NCBI RefSeq assembly: GCF_001657475.1
Contig: NZ_LXEY01000020.1
Coordinates: 186,001 to 250,000 of the forward strand
Source: Enteractinococcus helveticum
GTDB taxonomy: Bacteria; Actinomycetota; Actinomycetes; Actinomycetales; Micrococcaceae
Reading direction: 5' to 3'
DNA: 64,000 nucleotides
Shown: piece by piece, positions 49,356 to 57,853 of the stretch
How the letters are laid out: the number at the start of each line of letters is the position of its first letter
Position numbering within the stretch: the first letter of the stretch is position 1
Made by a program: the position numbers and the translations under genes
The notes under the pieces: generated by a model
Database searches by the model: none
Told to the model about the DNA's origin: nothing
The model's input: only the letters and a program-made list of their open reading frames with translations

Positions 49356-50006
49356 ATGGGCCTGGAACCGTTAGCGTGGTCAGCAAAGCCTCGACTCGAT
49401 ACTGTTCTGTCCACACGTCAGCTGCCGATGGTGGTTGCCGGGTTACTGTTCGTTTGCTCAACGGGTCTTGCCCTGGTCAACGGATGGCAGGCCGAAGCCG
49501 TGATTGCCCTCGTCTTGAGCACGTTAGTGGTTGCTCCCTGGCTGGTTGAGCGTTGGAGCGATGTCAAAATCCCGATCAACATGCAAATCCAGTATGGAAT
49601 GCTCATCGTGACGGGCCCCTATCTCGGAGGGTATTGGGGCTGGTATGACGCATGGCCCCCTTGGGACACACTTGTGCATTTCTATTCAGGGTTTTTCATT
49701 AGCTTCGTGCTCGGGGTCGTTCTAGGAAAAACCCTCCACACATACCGGCTTAATTTTCCGGTCTGGCTCGAGATGGTTACTCTCATCACCGTCAAGGCTT
49801 TTATAGCCTTGCTATGGGAGATCGCGGAGTTCGTCTTTGACCTGATGTTTGCCACCAGCGCTCAGGGTGACAACCTCGACACCATGACCGATATGATCGC
49901 AGCCCTGATCCCATCAATACTGATCGCTATCGCCCTCTACACGTATCGACGCAAAGGTACGTTCACCTATATCGGTAGCCTCTTGGATGCAGGCCGTGGA
50001 ATGTAG
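49356..50006 (+). CDS. DUF2238 (YjdF-like) membrane protein
   Basis: 216 residues with six or so membrane helices. The DUF2238 pattern is present: WPPWDTLVHFYSGFFISFVLG, ALLWEIAEFVFDLMF, and DNLDTMTDMIAALIPS. The conserved His and acidic residues within helices suggest metal or proton binding, but no function is established. ATG 49356 is 49 bases after the TrhA-like gene, so they may share a transcript. Confidence 0.82.
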   Translation: MGLEPLAWSAKPRLDTVLSTRQLPMVVAGLLFVCSTGLALVNGWQAEAVIALVLSTLVVAPWLVERWSDVKIPINMQIQYGMLIVTGPYLGGYWGWYDAWPPWDTLVHFYSGFFISFVLGVVLGKTLHTYRLNFPVWLEMVTLITVKAFIALLWEIAEFVFDLMFATSAQGDNLDTMTDMIAALIPSILIAIALYTYRRKGTFTYIGSLLDAGRGM

Positions 50007-50071
50007 AAGAGACCGAGACCGTAAGGTCACACCGTCTTTTCAATCCTAGATACTTCAGGCAGACTGGCGGC

Positions 50072-50392
50072 ATGAAATCCCATGAATTCGCCATCGTCCA
50101 AACAACCACCGATACCGCAGAAGAGGCGAACCGACTTGCCTCAGTCGCTATCGAAAAGCAATTGGCTGCCTGCGTGCAGGTCTCTCAAATAACCAGTTAC
50201 TACCGCTGGCAAGGACAAGCTCAGCATGATCCTGAATTTCTCCTGTCATTTAAAACCACCGGTGCAGCAGTTGAACCGGTCAAAGACTATTTGACCACCC
50301 AGCATTCCTATGACGAACCAGAGATCATCGTTCTCCCAATTGTTGACGGCAGTCACGGCTATCTGCAGTGGATGACCGATAGTGTGTCCTAA
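50072..50392 (+). CDS. cutA: Divalent-cation tolerance protein CutA
   Basis: 106-residue trimeric PII-like protein. Signatures: VQTTTDTAEEANRLA, KQLAACVQV, SYYRWQGQAQHDPEFLLSFKTT, and HSYDEPEIIVLPIVDGSHGYLQWM. Linked to copper or divalent cation tolerance in E. coli; the biochemical role remains unclear. ATG 50072 lacks a clear ribosome site. Confidence 0.93.
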   Translation: MKSHEFAIVQTTTDTAEEANRLASVAIEKQLAACVQVSQITSYYRWQGQAQHDPEFLLSFKTTGAAVEPVKDYLTTQHSYDEPEIIVLPIVDGSHGYLQWMTDSVS

Positions 50393-50427
50393 CTGATGTG
50401 CCAGTTATGTGAGATTCACTACCCTAT

Positions 50428-50456
50428 ATGACTTTCCGCAGAAAGTCAGTTATAGT
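50428..50456 (+). promoter_or_regulatory. Promoter with embedded palindromic operator before the VOC dioxygenase gene
   Basis: TATAGT (-10, 50451-50456) lies 17 bases after ATGACT (-35-like, 50428-50433). A perfect inverted repeat, TGACTTTC and GAAAGTCA around CGCA (50429-50448), covers the -35 and spacer, so a bound repressor would block RNA polymerase. A second weaker dyad, ATGCTT/AAGCAT, lies in the leader at 50465-50488. Confidence 0.6.
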
Positions 50457-50532
50457 AAAAGCAGATGCTTCAAATTTTGAAAAAGCATGGCCTGTACGTA
50501 TCGAAACTTTGGTGCAGTGGTTAGGAACTAAC

Positions 50533-51420
50533 ATGACTCAAAACGTAGAGACTTTTGAAAACGCCCGTCTCGCGGACCAGACTGAAATGGGTGCAGTGAC
50601 GCTGAAAGTCGCTGACCTCGACAATATGATCAAGTACTACACGCAAGCGCTTCCTCTGGAGGTTATTGCCCAGCAGGAGGGGTCTGCGATCATCGGTCGC
50701 AATAATCGACCGCTGGTGATTTTGGAACACGCGCCGGCGCTCAAGCACTGGTCTCGCCGTGACGCAGGACTGTTCCACACGGCCATCCTCTTCGAGACCG
50801 AAACCGCGCTCGCTGCCGCCGTATATTCAATCGCCCAATACGCGCCAAACACGTTCACCGGTAGCTCTGACCACTTGGTCTCCAAAGCGTTTTACTTCAA
50901 TGATCCCGAAGGCAATGGCATTGAACTCTACTGGGACCGTGACCGTAGCGAGTGGAGCTGGGTCCATGGCGAGGTCGAAATGGATACCCTTTTCCTGGAC
51001 CCCAACCAATACCTCCGCGACTATCTCACCGAAGATGCAGTCGAAAACCCATCCATCGGTGACGCCACTATTGGCCACGTCCACTTGCAAGTCGGCGACG
51101 TCGATACGGCACGAAAATTCTATGTTGACTGGTTGGGCTTTGACGCCACCCACGCCAACACTCCAGGCGCATTATTCGTCAGCGCCGGCGGATACCACCA
51201 CCATATGGCAATGAACATATGGAATAGCCGTGGTGCTGGACGTCGCGACAAGACTCTTGGCTTAGGTGAAGTCGATATCGTGTTGCCAACCGCTGATGAC
51301 GTTGGAGAGGTCGCAGAACGCGTCAAACACTTCGGCGTCCAGGTAGCTGACGACGGTAAACACCTGAGCTTTGAAGATCCATGGGCAAACGTCCTTCGCA
51401 TCCAGACTGAAGCAGTGTAA
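50533..51420 (+). CDS. VOC-family protein, catechol 2,3-dioxygenase-like (CatE type)
   Basis: 295 residues with two vicinal-oxygen-chelate modules (about 15-130 and 165-295). Metal ligand candidates are His in AGLFHTAILF, Glu in NGIELYWDR, His in IGHVHLQVGDV and Glu in HLSFEDPW. The layout matches Bacillus CatE/MhqO-type ring-cleavage dioxygenases that clear catechols or hydroquinones. The open frame extends to 50428, but ATG 50533 matches the family start and follows the promoter and operator. Closed by the terminator at 51447-51490. Confidence 0.87.
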   Translation: MTQNVETFENARLADQTEMGAVTLKVADLDNMIKYYTQALPLEVIAQQEGSAIIGRNNRPLVILEHAPALKHWSRRDAGLFHTAILFETETALAAAVYSIAQYAPNTFTGSSDHLVSKAFYFNDPEGNGIELYWDRDRSEWSWVHGEVEMDTLFLDPNQYLRDYLTEDAVENPSIGDATIGHVHLQVGDVDTARKFYVDWLGFDATHANTPGALFVSAGGYHHHMAMNIWNSRGAGRRDKTLGLGEVDIVLPTADDVGEVAERVKHFGVQVADDGKHLSFEDPWANVLRIQTEAV

Positions 51421-51446
51421 GCCCGCACTGCCTTCTTAAAGACCAG

Positions 51447-51490
51447 CGGTCATAAACGTGCCCCGCGCAGCGGAAGCAGGTTTATGACCG
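51447..51490. terminator. Bidirectional terminator between the two VOC genes
   Basis: CGGTCATAAAC (51447-51457) pairs perfectly with GTTTATGACCG (51480-51490), with inner TGC/GCA and CGC/GCG helices. The flanking genes converge on it. Confidence 0.75.
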
Positions 51491-51519
51491 TAGTGTCTTC
51501 TAGCGGTTCGTGAAGAATC

Positions 51520-52176
51520 CTAGATGGTGACCAAACCTTTTGGTGTTGAGAACGTGACCTCTGCAATACCAGGGGTGCCCGATGGTGAGATGTATTTGAT
51601 GTTGAGGTCATCGACTAACTCATTGGAGTCAGTCAGACCTAGCCAGTCGCGTACCCGTGGCCGGTTTCCGGCGATGGTGATCGACTCAATGGCAGCCTGG
51701 GCAGGTTCTGCTTGTGAAGGATGCAGGGCTTCAGTGCCCTCATTCCATTTCAGGATGTATGGGACTTGTGGGTCGGCAATCAGACCCTTGATGCCGATTT
51801 GTTGCCACTCGAGCGTACGGCCATCAGGGAAGGTGCGCGCTCCAGGAACAGCGCGACGGTCCAGACGTTCTTCGAACGGGGACATGTCGTCAACGGAGAC
51901 GACCCAGCCCATCCAGCCGCCACCCATATTGGAGCGGGCACGCACTGCTTGGCCGAATGGTGCTTTCTCGGCAGCGGGGTGTTCAAGTACCTCGACAATT
52001 TCGAAGTATTGGCGATTTTTCATCGGGAAAAAGACGTTACGCGTCCCGAAGCGCGGATGAACGCCACCATTGACCCAGTCGATGCCGAGCATCTCGGCGA
52101 TCTTGTCGGCGGTAGCACGGAGTCCTTCAGGACCTACAGCATAAGAAACATGATCCAAGCGCATGTCCCTCAGCAT
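51520..52176 (-). CDS. VOC/glyoxalase-3-like domain protein
   Basis: 218 residues (214 from the alternative ATG at 52164). N-terminal MRLDHVSYAVGPEGLRATAD is the first VOC strand and helix, with a metal His; RQYFEIVEVL supplies a Glu. It resembles the Glyoxalase_3-like (PF13468) group, whose substrates are largely unknown. It converges on the CatE-like gene, which is a different VOC type, so they are not recent duplicates. Confidence 0.8.
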   Translation of the reverse strand: MLRDMRLDHVSYAVGPEGLRATADKIAEMLGIDWVNGGVHPRFGTRNVFFPMKNRQYFEIVEVLEHPAAEKAPFGQAVRARSNMGGGWMGWVVSVDDMSPFEERLDRRAVPGARTFPDGRTLEWQQIGIKGLIADPQVPYILKWNEGTEALHPSQAEPAQAAIESITIAGNRPRVRDWLGLTDSNELVDDLNIKYISPSGTPGIAEVTFSTPKGLVTI

Positions 52177-52447
52177 GACACGAGATCACAAACGGCATTG
52201 AAATGTGTCACACCGTGCGGTTTGTTTACGATCTTTCCTGACATTCACTGAGGCAAAAAGCCATGTCAGTGGCACTATGAGTATTTTACGAAGCAATCCA
52301 ACGTGTGTCGTATATTACTTGAAAACGCTTGAATATCGGTTCAAGTTCGCCCGCTGCCGCCACGTGAGGCCTTGCAATGTCAAAAAGCCCCTGAGTTTTG
52401 GAGCTATTCTTGGCTCCAAAACTCAGGGGCTTTCGTCAATGAAACAT
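52177..52447. other. Intergenic region, 271 bases
   Basis: Holds the promoter side of the VOC gene and, at 52384-52433, the terminator of the baeRF gene. An ACTTGAA/TTCAAGT inverted repeat spans 52317-52346. No coding sequence or structured RNA beyond these is evident. Confidence 0.5.
52384..52433. terminator. Long perfect terminator hairpin after the baeRF-like gene
   Basis: A perfect 20-bp stem links 52384-52403 (starting AAAGCCCCTGAG) with 52414-52433 (ending CTCAGGGGCTTT), plus one inner C-G pair, around an A/T-rich loop. T runs on both sides make it bidirectional. Confidence 0.9.
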
Positions 52448-53542
52448 TTAGTAGCGCATCAAGGCAGCCACATTTTCGACACGGCCATCGGAGATGATGA
52501 CGATATCACCGGAATTGAGTTTGGTATGCAAGATCGCGGTGTTGACATCGCCAGTACCGTCTGAGGCATTCAGCGATGGATTTATGAACAAGGTATCAAT
52601 CCGGCCGGCTACGGCCGCTTCGCGAATCAGGTCCGGTTGAATCTCGCCCAAGCCAGTGCCTGACACATCGGCGAAGCGATCATAGGCAGCATCGTCGTTT
52701 GAGGCGAAACGTGGACGAACCACATCCCAGCCGGCTTGTTGGAGTTCGCGATTGGTCAGGGTGTCAGGGTTGCCAGGAATGAAGTCCTCAGCAATGACTG
52801 GATAAGAACTGGACGATTTGATGCCACTAACGTTCTCCGCGACCCCAGCCAAAACCAATGGTTGAGACCGGGCTCGGCCGAGTAGATCACCCAGGGAGGA
52901 ACCGACTTCGTGCAAGAACCGCTGATTTTCGGCCTCTTGGATATCTGAAGCCCCACCCTGACCATGGAAGACTGCGTTGCCTCCGCCAACACTGCGGTTT
53001 TGCAACTGAGTCTGACGGTCGTCGGTGTCTACAACATCTTCAAATGTTTCTGGAACGATCTCCTTGAGGTCCAACCGTACGACCGAGTCTTTGGTCGCAT
53101 CCAAGAGGCGTATCTTATTGCGGGAGACGGCCAAAACGTAGTAGGCGTGAGATTTTGTAAGGGCTTCGGAGATGGGGCGTAGGACAAAGTGTTCTGCGAC
53201 ATGGGTGTATTCAGTAACCGGTACACCCAGTCGGTAGATGAGGTTGAGACCCCGCGCGGCAAACAGGGCTAGGGATTCACCTTGTTGGCGCAAAAACGGG
53301 GCGTCGGTCGCGATAGCATCGAATGGTGCCAGCATGTCTTTTGCATCGGACTCTGGGACGCCTGCATTGACAAGTTTACGGCGAGCCTCGTTCACCAGCG
53401 ACTTAACACGGGTAGCAGTGTCTTTCGGTTGGTGTTGTGGAGGAGCGGTCGGCAGAAAAATAGTGACCTTCGGGCCGCTGGCGTCGGCCATCGCCTTTAG
53501 GTCATCGGCTGTGATCTCATCAAAGTATCCGAGTTGTTCCAT
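52448..53542 (-). CDS. baeRF-family (bacterial eRF1-like) protein
   Basis: 364 residues. It matches the bacterial archaeo-eukaryotic release factor group (baeRF3-type): N-terminal FDEITADDLKAMADASGPKVTIFLPTAPP, central VLAVSRNKIRLLDATKDSVVRLDL, and a C-terminal IDTLFINPSL segment like the eRF1/Pelota/L7Ae-like domain. These proteins are proposed to act on stalled ribosomes or RNA; no activity is assigned. ATG 53542 has TATTGT six bases upstream and no ribosome site (leaderless); the open frame to 53692 is not needed. Confidence 0.8.
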   Translation of the reverse strand: MEQLGYFDEITADDLKAMADASGPKVTIFLPTAPPQHQPKDTATRVKSLVNEARRKLVNAGVPESDAKDMLAPFDAIATDAPFLRQQGESLALFAARGLNLIYRLGVPVTEYTHVAEHFVLRPISEALTKSHAYYVLAVSRNKIRLLDATKDSVVRLDLKEIVPETFEDVVDTDDRQTQLQNRSVGGGNAVFHGQGGASDIQEAENQRFLHEVGSSLGDLLGRARSQPLVLAGVAENVSGIKSSSSYPVIAEDFIPGNPDTLTNRELQQAGWDVVRPRFASNDDAAYDRFADVSGTGLGEIQPDLIREAAVAGRIDTLFINPSLNASDGTGDVNTAILHTKLNSGDIVIISDGRVENVAALMRY

Positions 53543-53686
53543 GGCACAACAATACAACTTGTCGGGTGCGTTTTGGAGGGTTGATTGTCGAAACAGATTC
53601 CGGCTAATTGAAATTCTGCTGAGTGTGACAATTCGGGTCAGGCCAAGTCGCGAATTTGCTAAATTTCTGGCATAGTAGTCGGTATT

Positions 53687-53805
53687 GGTCACGAGTGTCA
53701 GTAGTAATGCCCCGGCTTACTGACCGGCAACCCTCCACCGCGGTGGGGTGCCCCGGGTGAGGACCAGGTCTCATAACAGATAGAGACAAGCGCGGGTCTT
53801 CGCGC
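53687..53805 (+). promoter_or_regulatory. SAM riboswitch (SAM-IV-like) upstream of metY
   Basis: The leader has a closing GGTC/GACC stem (53687-53690 with 53762-53765), then ACGAGTGTCAGTAG, GCCCCGGCTTACTGACCGGC with AACCCTCC, and GGTGGGGTGCCCCGGGTGA. These are the core motifs of the SAM-I/SAM-IV clan in the arrangement common before methionine genes of Actinobacteria. Two further small hairpins, GTCTC/GAGAC (53768-53787) and GCGCG/CGCGC (53790-53805), follow. It would switch metY-metX off when S-adenosylmethionine is plentiful. Confidence 0.85.
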
Positions 53806-53874
53806 ACGTCATAGTTTACCTGCGCGGCAGACGGGCGTTGAGAAGACCCCTTGAATTGAGAAGGAGTCTTTGCA

Positions 53875-55212
53875 TTGGCACAACGCGATATTACTGACCA
53901 GTCCACTTGGGGACTATCGACCCGACAGATTCATGCGGGTATGGATGTGGATTCAGAATACGGTGCAACCCAGCTGCCGATTTATCAGACCACCAGCTTT
54001 AACTTCCCTGATACTGCTGCCGCTGCCGGTCGCTTCGCGTTATCCGAACTTGGGCCGATTTACACCCGACTGACAAACCCAACCAACGATGCAGTTGAAA
54101 ATAAGATCGCTGCACTTGAAGGTGGCGTTGGAGCCGTACTGCTGTCGTCGGGACAGTCTGCGACCACACTGAGCGTACTCAACGTTGCAGGGGCGGGGGA
54201 TTCCGTGGTGGTTTCGGCATCGCTCTACGGCGGAACACAGAACCTGTTTAAACACACCCTGCCACGCTTGGGGATTGAGACGATCTTCATCGAGGATCCT
54301 CACGATATGAACGAATGGCGCAATGCCATCAAAGACAACACTAAAGCGGTCTTTGCAGAGGTCCTGGGCAACCCCAAAGCAGACGTACTGGATCTCCCAG
54401 CACTATCAGCTGTTGCCCACGACGCGGGCATCCCCGTCATTATTGACTCCACGCTGACCCCACCAACAGTGTTCCGTCCTTTTGAGCATGGCGCTGACAT
54501 TGTCATTCACTCAGCAACCAAATATTTGAGTGGCCACGCCAACGTCATGGGCGGGGTAATCATTGATTCTGGAAACTTCGATTGGACCGCTAACCCAGAG
54601 AAGTTCCCATGGTTCAACGAACCTGATGAGTCCTATCACGGGATCGTATTTGGAACAGACTTTGGACCAAATGGGCCACTAGGTGCCAACCTGTCCTATA
54701 TTCTGCGCATTCGTACGCAGTTGTTGCGCGATATGGGTAACTCTGCATCGCCATTCAACTCATATCTGATCAACTTGGGCATCGAGACGCTGTCCTTGCG
54801 GATGGAGCGTCACCTCGAAAGCGCCCAGCGCGTCGCCGAATGGCTTGAAGCTCATCCACAGGTCGAAAACGTCCAATACGCCGGGCTGGAATCATCCCCA
54901 TGGTACGACCGTGCACAGCAGCTCCTGCCAAACGGTACCTCAGGAATTGTCGCGTTCAACATCGTGGGCGGCAAAGCAGCAGGGCAGAAGTTTGCAGAAT
55001 CGCTGACCCTTCACAAACTGGTAGCAAACTTAGGCGATGTTCGATCATTAGTCGTACACCCAGCAACCACAACCCACGCACAGCTGTCTGAAGCAGAACA
55101 GCTAGCAGCCGGTGTCACCCCGAGCCTGGTTCGGCTCTCGGTTGGCCTGGAAAACATTGAAGACATTTTGGACGACTTGCAATCCGGCTTTGACGCCGCT
55201 GCAACAGTTTAA
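53875..55212 (+). CDS. metY: O-acetylhomoserine aminocarboxypropyltransferase (sulfhydrylase)
   Basis: PLP enzyme that makes homocysteine from O-acetylhomoserine and sulfide. 445 residues of the Cys/Met metabolism family. SSGQSATTLSVL binds PLP phosphate, and the Schiff-base Lys is in IHSATKYLSGH (~210). LNVA and TNPTNDAVENKIAALE fit the sulfhydrylase branch. TTG 53875 is the start, with AAGGAG eight bases before. It lies behind the SAM riboswitch and 16 bases ahead of metX, whose product is its substrate. Confidence 0.95.
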   Translation: MAQRDITDQSTWGLSTRQIHAGMDVDSEYGATQLPIYQTTSFNFPDTAAAAGRFALSELGPIYTRLTNPTNDAVENKIAALEGGVGAVLLSSGQSATTLSVLNVAGAGDSVVVSASLYGGTQNLFKHTLPRLGIETIFIEDPHDMNEWRNAIKDNTKAVFAEVLGNPKADVLDLPALSAVAHDAGIPVIIDSTLTPPTVFRPFEHGADIVIHSATKYLSGHANVMGGVIIDSGNFDWTANPEKFPWFNEPDESYHGIVFGTDFGPNGPLGANLSYILRIRTQLLRDMGNSASPFNSYLINLGIETLSLRMERHLESAQRVAEWLEAHPQVENVQYAGLESSPWYDRAQQLLPNGTSGIVAFNIVGGKAAGQKFAESLTLHKLVANLGDVRSLVVHPATTTHAQLSEAEQLAAGVTPSLVRLSVGLENIEDILDDLQSGFDAAATV

Positions 55213-55228
55213 CAAGGAGTGGAAGGTC

Positions 55229-56359
55229 ATGTCATTGGATCTTGAATCGGTGACCGACCCGGCAACATACGTCGCGCAGTCAGCGATCACCACAGTAAAC
55301 ATCGGCGAACTTCACTTCGAAACCGGTGGGTACCTGCCAAAGGTCGAACTCGCGTATGAAACCTGGGGCAGGCTCAATGCTGAAAAATCCAACGCGATTC
55401 TCATTCAGCATGCACTAACCGGCGATACCCATGTCGCATCGTCACAGCTTTCGCCCGAAGCCGGCTGGTGGGAGTACCTGGTTGGTCCGGGCAAAACCAT
55501 CGACACCGACAAATGGTTTGTCATCGCCGTCAATATGGTGGGCGGTTGCTACGGATCAACGGGACCTTCCTCGTTAGACGGCGACAAGAATCCCTACGGC
55601 TCCCGCTTTCCATTCGTCACGATCCGAGACTCGGTCAACGCCGAGGCCAAACTTGCTGACCAGCTTGGCATCGAACGTTTTCACACCGTCATCGGCGGTT
55701 CGATGGGCGGCGGACGAGCACTCGAATGGGCTGCGATGTATCCAGATCGGGTGGCTGGTGTCGGGGTGATCGCCTGCGGCGGTCAAGCAACTGCTGAACA
55801 GATTGCGTTTGCTCAAGCTCAAGTCGAAGCGATTCGACTTGACCCTCACTTCAAGGCCGGTGACTACTACGGCGGACCCACACCGATTCAAGGCCTGGGG
55901 ATTGCTCGTCGAATCGCGCATATCAACTATCGTTCCGAACCAGAACTCAACGTCCGATTTGGCCGTCAGTTCCAGGGGGATGAAAACCCGCTGAATTCAC
56001 CTGTCGCCACACGCACCGGACGGTACCAAGTAGAGTCCTACCTCGATTACAAAGCCAAAGACCTCGCGGGTCGATTCGATGCTAACTCCTATATTGCTCT
56101 GACCGAAGCGCTCATGTCTCATGACGTGGGTCGTGGACGCGGGGGACAGGCAGCTGCTATCGCGAAGATTACTGCTACACCGTTCATCGTGGCCGTCAAT
56201 TCCGATAGGCTGTACTTCCCAGAACAAAGCTACCAACTGGCAGCTGACTTCGGCCCGCACACCCCGGTGCATATGATCGACTCGCCCATTGGACACGATG
56301 GTTTCTTGACCGATCTGCACCAGGTCGCCGATGACATGATCACGACGTTAGGACTGTAA
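55229..56359 (+). CDS. metX: Homoserine O-acetyltransferase
   Basis: Alpha/beta hydrolase-fold acyltransferase that makes O-acetylhomoserine for MetY. 376 residues. Nucleophile elbow GGSMGGGRALEW (Ser ~149), oxyanion region ALTGDTHVA, and catalytic His in SPIGHDGFL are present. The frame is open to 55112 inside metY, but ATG 55229 with AAGGAG and GGAAGG upstream is preferred. Acetyl rather than succinyl donor is usual for actinobacterial MetX but was not tested residue by residue. Confidence 0.94.
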   Translation: MSLDLESVTDPATYVAQSAITTVNIGELHFETGGYLPKVELAYETWGRLNAEKSNAILIQHALTGDTHVASSQLSPEAGWWEYLVGPGKTIDTDKWFVIAVNMVGGCYGSTGPSSLDGDKNPYGSRFPFVTIRDSVNAEAKLADQLGIERFHTVIGGSMGGGRALEWAAMYPDRVAGVGVIACGGQATAEQIAFAQAQVEAIRLDPHFKAGDYYGGPTPIQGLGIARRIAHINYRSEPELNVRFGRQFQGDENPLNSPVATRTGRYQVESYLDYKAKDLAGRFDANSYIALTEALMSHDVGRGRGGQAAAIAKITATPFIVAVNSDRLYFPEQSYQLAADFGPHTPVHMIDSPIGHDGFLTDLHQVADDMITTLGL

Positions 56360-56364
56360 TACCC

Positions 56365-56991
56365 ATGCACGTACGCTGGTCCCACGAGGCACCGCGCCCA
56401 GAAACTGATCTCGTTGTGTTCCTTCACGGCTTCGGAGCTGATGAGAACGATCTGTTCCCACTGGGCAACTATTTTGATGACCGGTTCACCATCGCCAGCG
56501 TGCAAGCACCAAAGCAGCTCCCGCAACATTTCGGCGGCTATTGCTGGTTTCCGATCTCCACCACACTTGAAGCCAATGTCGGTGATGTGCGCACTGCCAT
56601 CGTGGAATTAGATGATTGGGTGCAATCGGTCGCCGACAATTATCGTAGTGTTTCACTATTGGGCTTTTCACAAGGCATGGCAATGGCCACCTCCCTTATG
56701 CGCATGCGTCCAGGAGCTTACCCCGCGGTGGTCGGGTTATCTGGGTTTGTGATCGAATCGGCTGAGCTCAACGATTTGTTCAAAGACGAGGAATTTACTA
56801 CCTCCAACCAACCCCTATTTTGGGGTTACGATCCTGCAGATCCCATTGTGGCAGCAGATCGCATTCAACAAACGGGTGCCTGGTTACGCCCGCGCGTCAA
56901 TCTTGTTGAAAAAACGTATCACGGCATAGGGCACGGCGTGCACCCTCAAGAGATCAGCCAATTCCTCGAATTTCTCAACGAACACGTCTAA
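56365..56991 (+). CDS. Alpha/beta-hydrolase, phospholipase/carboxylesterase family
   Basis: 208 residues. FLHGFGADENDLFPL gives the oxyanion HG motif, the nucleophile elbow is LLGFSQGMAMA (Ser ~101), and the late YHGIGHGVHPQEI supplies His. It resembles YpfH/YitV-type small esterases. It starts five bases after metX, so it is co-transcribed with the methionine genes, though no methionine-pathway reaction is implied. Confidence 0.87.
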   Translation: MHVRWSHEAPRPETDLVVFLHGFGADENDLFPLGNYFDDRFTIASVQAPKQLPQHFGGYCWFPISTTLEANVGDVRTAIVELDDWVQSVADNYRSVSLLGFSQGMAMATSLMRMRPGAYPAVVGLSGFVIESAELNDLFKDEEFTTSNQPLFWGYDPADPIVAADRIQQTGAWLRPRVNLVEKTYHGIGHGVHPQEISQFLEFLNEHV

Positions 56992-57018
56992 AAAACTGTA
57001 TCCACCAGACACCAGGGG

Positions 57019-57045
57019 TGAGCAGCAACAGGTGCTGACTGCTCA
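57019..57045 (+). terminator. Weak hairpin after the esterase gene
   Basis: TGAGCAG and CTGCTCA pair around 13 bases; no T tract. Possible end of the met operon. Confidence 0.3.
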
Positions 57046-57069
57046 ACTCTGATGCTCTGCGTTATTGGC

Positions 57070-57360
57070 TTAGGCATTCGGCGTTACGATGGCACGCCCG
57101 GAGACCATGCCATCAACGAGATTTTGAAGAGACGCCAACGCCGACTTCCTCGACCCAGCCAGCATTTTCGTGACCAAGAATAAATCCGGTTGGTAGATTC
57201 GCCGGGTTGAAATCTGCGTCATAGTTTTGGAAGATCGCTACATCGTAGTGACAGGCGCCAGCACCAGCGACGTTCAGCAGTACCTCTCCAGGGCCCGGGA
57301 CGGGCTTTTCAACATCTTTGAGCTCCGGAAAGGTCTTCCAGTCTTCGAATACTACTGCAT
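57070..57360 (-). pseudogene. Remnant of a zinc-dependent alcohol dehydrogenase with internal deletion
   Basis: On the minus strand, after an ATG at 57360 with AGGAAG upstream, the sequence reads (one base out of frame with that ATG) VVFEDWKTFPELKDVEKPVP, then PGEVLLNVAGAGACHYDVAIF and TGFILGHENAGWVEEVGVGV. This is the GroES-like N-terminus of a medium-chain dehydrogenase with its catalytic Cys and GHE motif. Within a few bases (near 57115-57130) it jumps, in another frame, to NLVDGMVSGRAIVTPNA and a TAA at 57070, the usual C-terminus of the same family. About 240 codons including the NAD domain are gone. Confidence 0.8.
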
Positions 57361-57509
57361 GCCTTACTTCCTCTTAGGATTCATGGTGCTGCGAACACCT
57401 TTCATGCTACGAGCCGTGTCCGTGATCTGCACGGGTCGAGAACCGGGGTGTTGAGGTTCGCATTCCGTATAGTCCTAGCGCACACCAGTATCCCAGGTGG
57501 GGCGTGAAC
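57361..57509. other. Non-coding stretch before the dehydrogenase remnant
   Basis: Former promoter region of the collapsed dehydrogenase plus the 3' flank of the S4-domain gene. No gene or clear signal is seen. Confidence 0.4.
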
Positions 57510-57740
57510 TCAAGTGGTTTCAATCACCAGATCCAAATCCAGCTCTGGGATCGTGATGATATCTCCGGCGTGTAATTGCCGACCGCGGCGAGTTTCGGTT
57601 TCGCCGTTGACCTGAATGTCACCGGCTTGGATCGCATCCCGGGCGTCGACACCGTCTTCGACGACGTTGGCAAGCTTGAGTGCCTGGCCCAGTCGGATCA
57701 TATCGTCGCGGATGACAAGGGTTTCGCTATTTGTACTCAT
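57510..57740 (-). CDS. RNA-binding S4 domain protein
   Basis: 76 residues, essentially one S4 RNA-binding domain: MIRLGQALKLANVVEDGVDA forms the two helices, and AGDIQVNGETETRRGRQLHAGD the basic RNA-facing loop. YbcJ/YlmH-like single S4 proteins are linked to ribosome or tRNA processes. ATG 57740 is preferred over one at 57764; GACAAT lies six bases upstream, and GGAGG is too close to serve as a ribosome site. Confidence 0.85.
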   Translation of the reverse strand: MSTNSETLVIRDDMIRLGQALKLANVVEDGVDARDAIQAGDIQVNGETETRRGRQLHAGDIITIPELDLDLVIETT

Positions 57741-57853
57741 GCCTCCATTGTCACCCACCAACATGAAAGTTTCGACTAACCTAAACTAGTTGCAGGTTAA
57801 TTCACAACCTCACAGTCAAACGTGTACCTTTTGAAACGGAAAGTGATACCTCC

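Noticed and set aside
48379..49374. Long plus-strand open frame covering the TrhA-like gene
   Set aside because: Cysteine- and arginine-rich translation with no family pattern; the overlapping frame at 48632 encodes a clear hemolysin III protein.
57227..57454. Small plus-strand open frame
   Set aside because: It is the complement of the alcohol dehydrogenase remnant, which has a clear family match on the minus strand.
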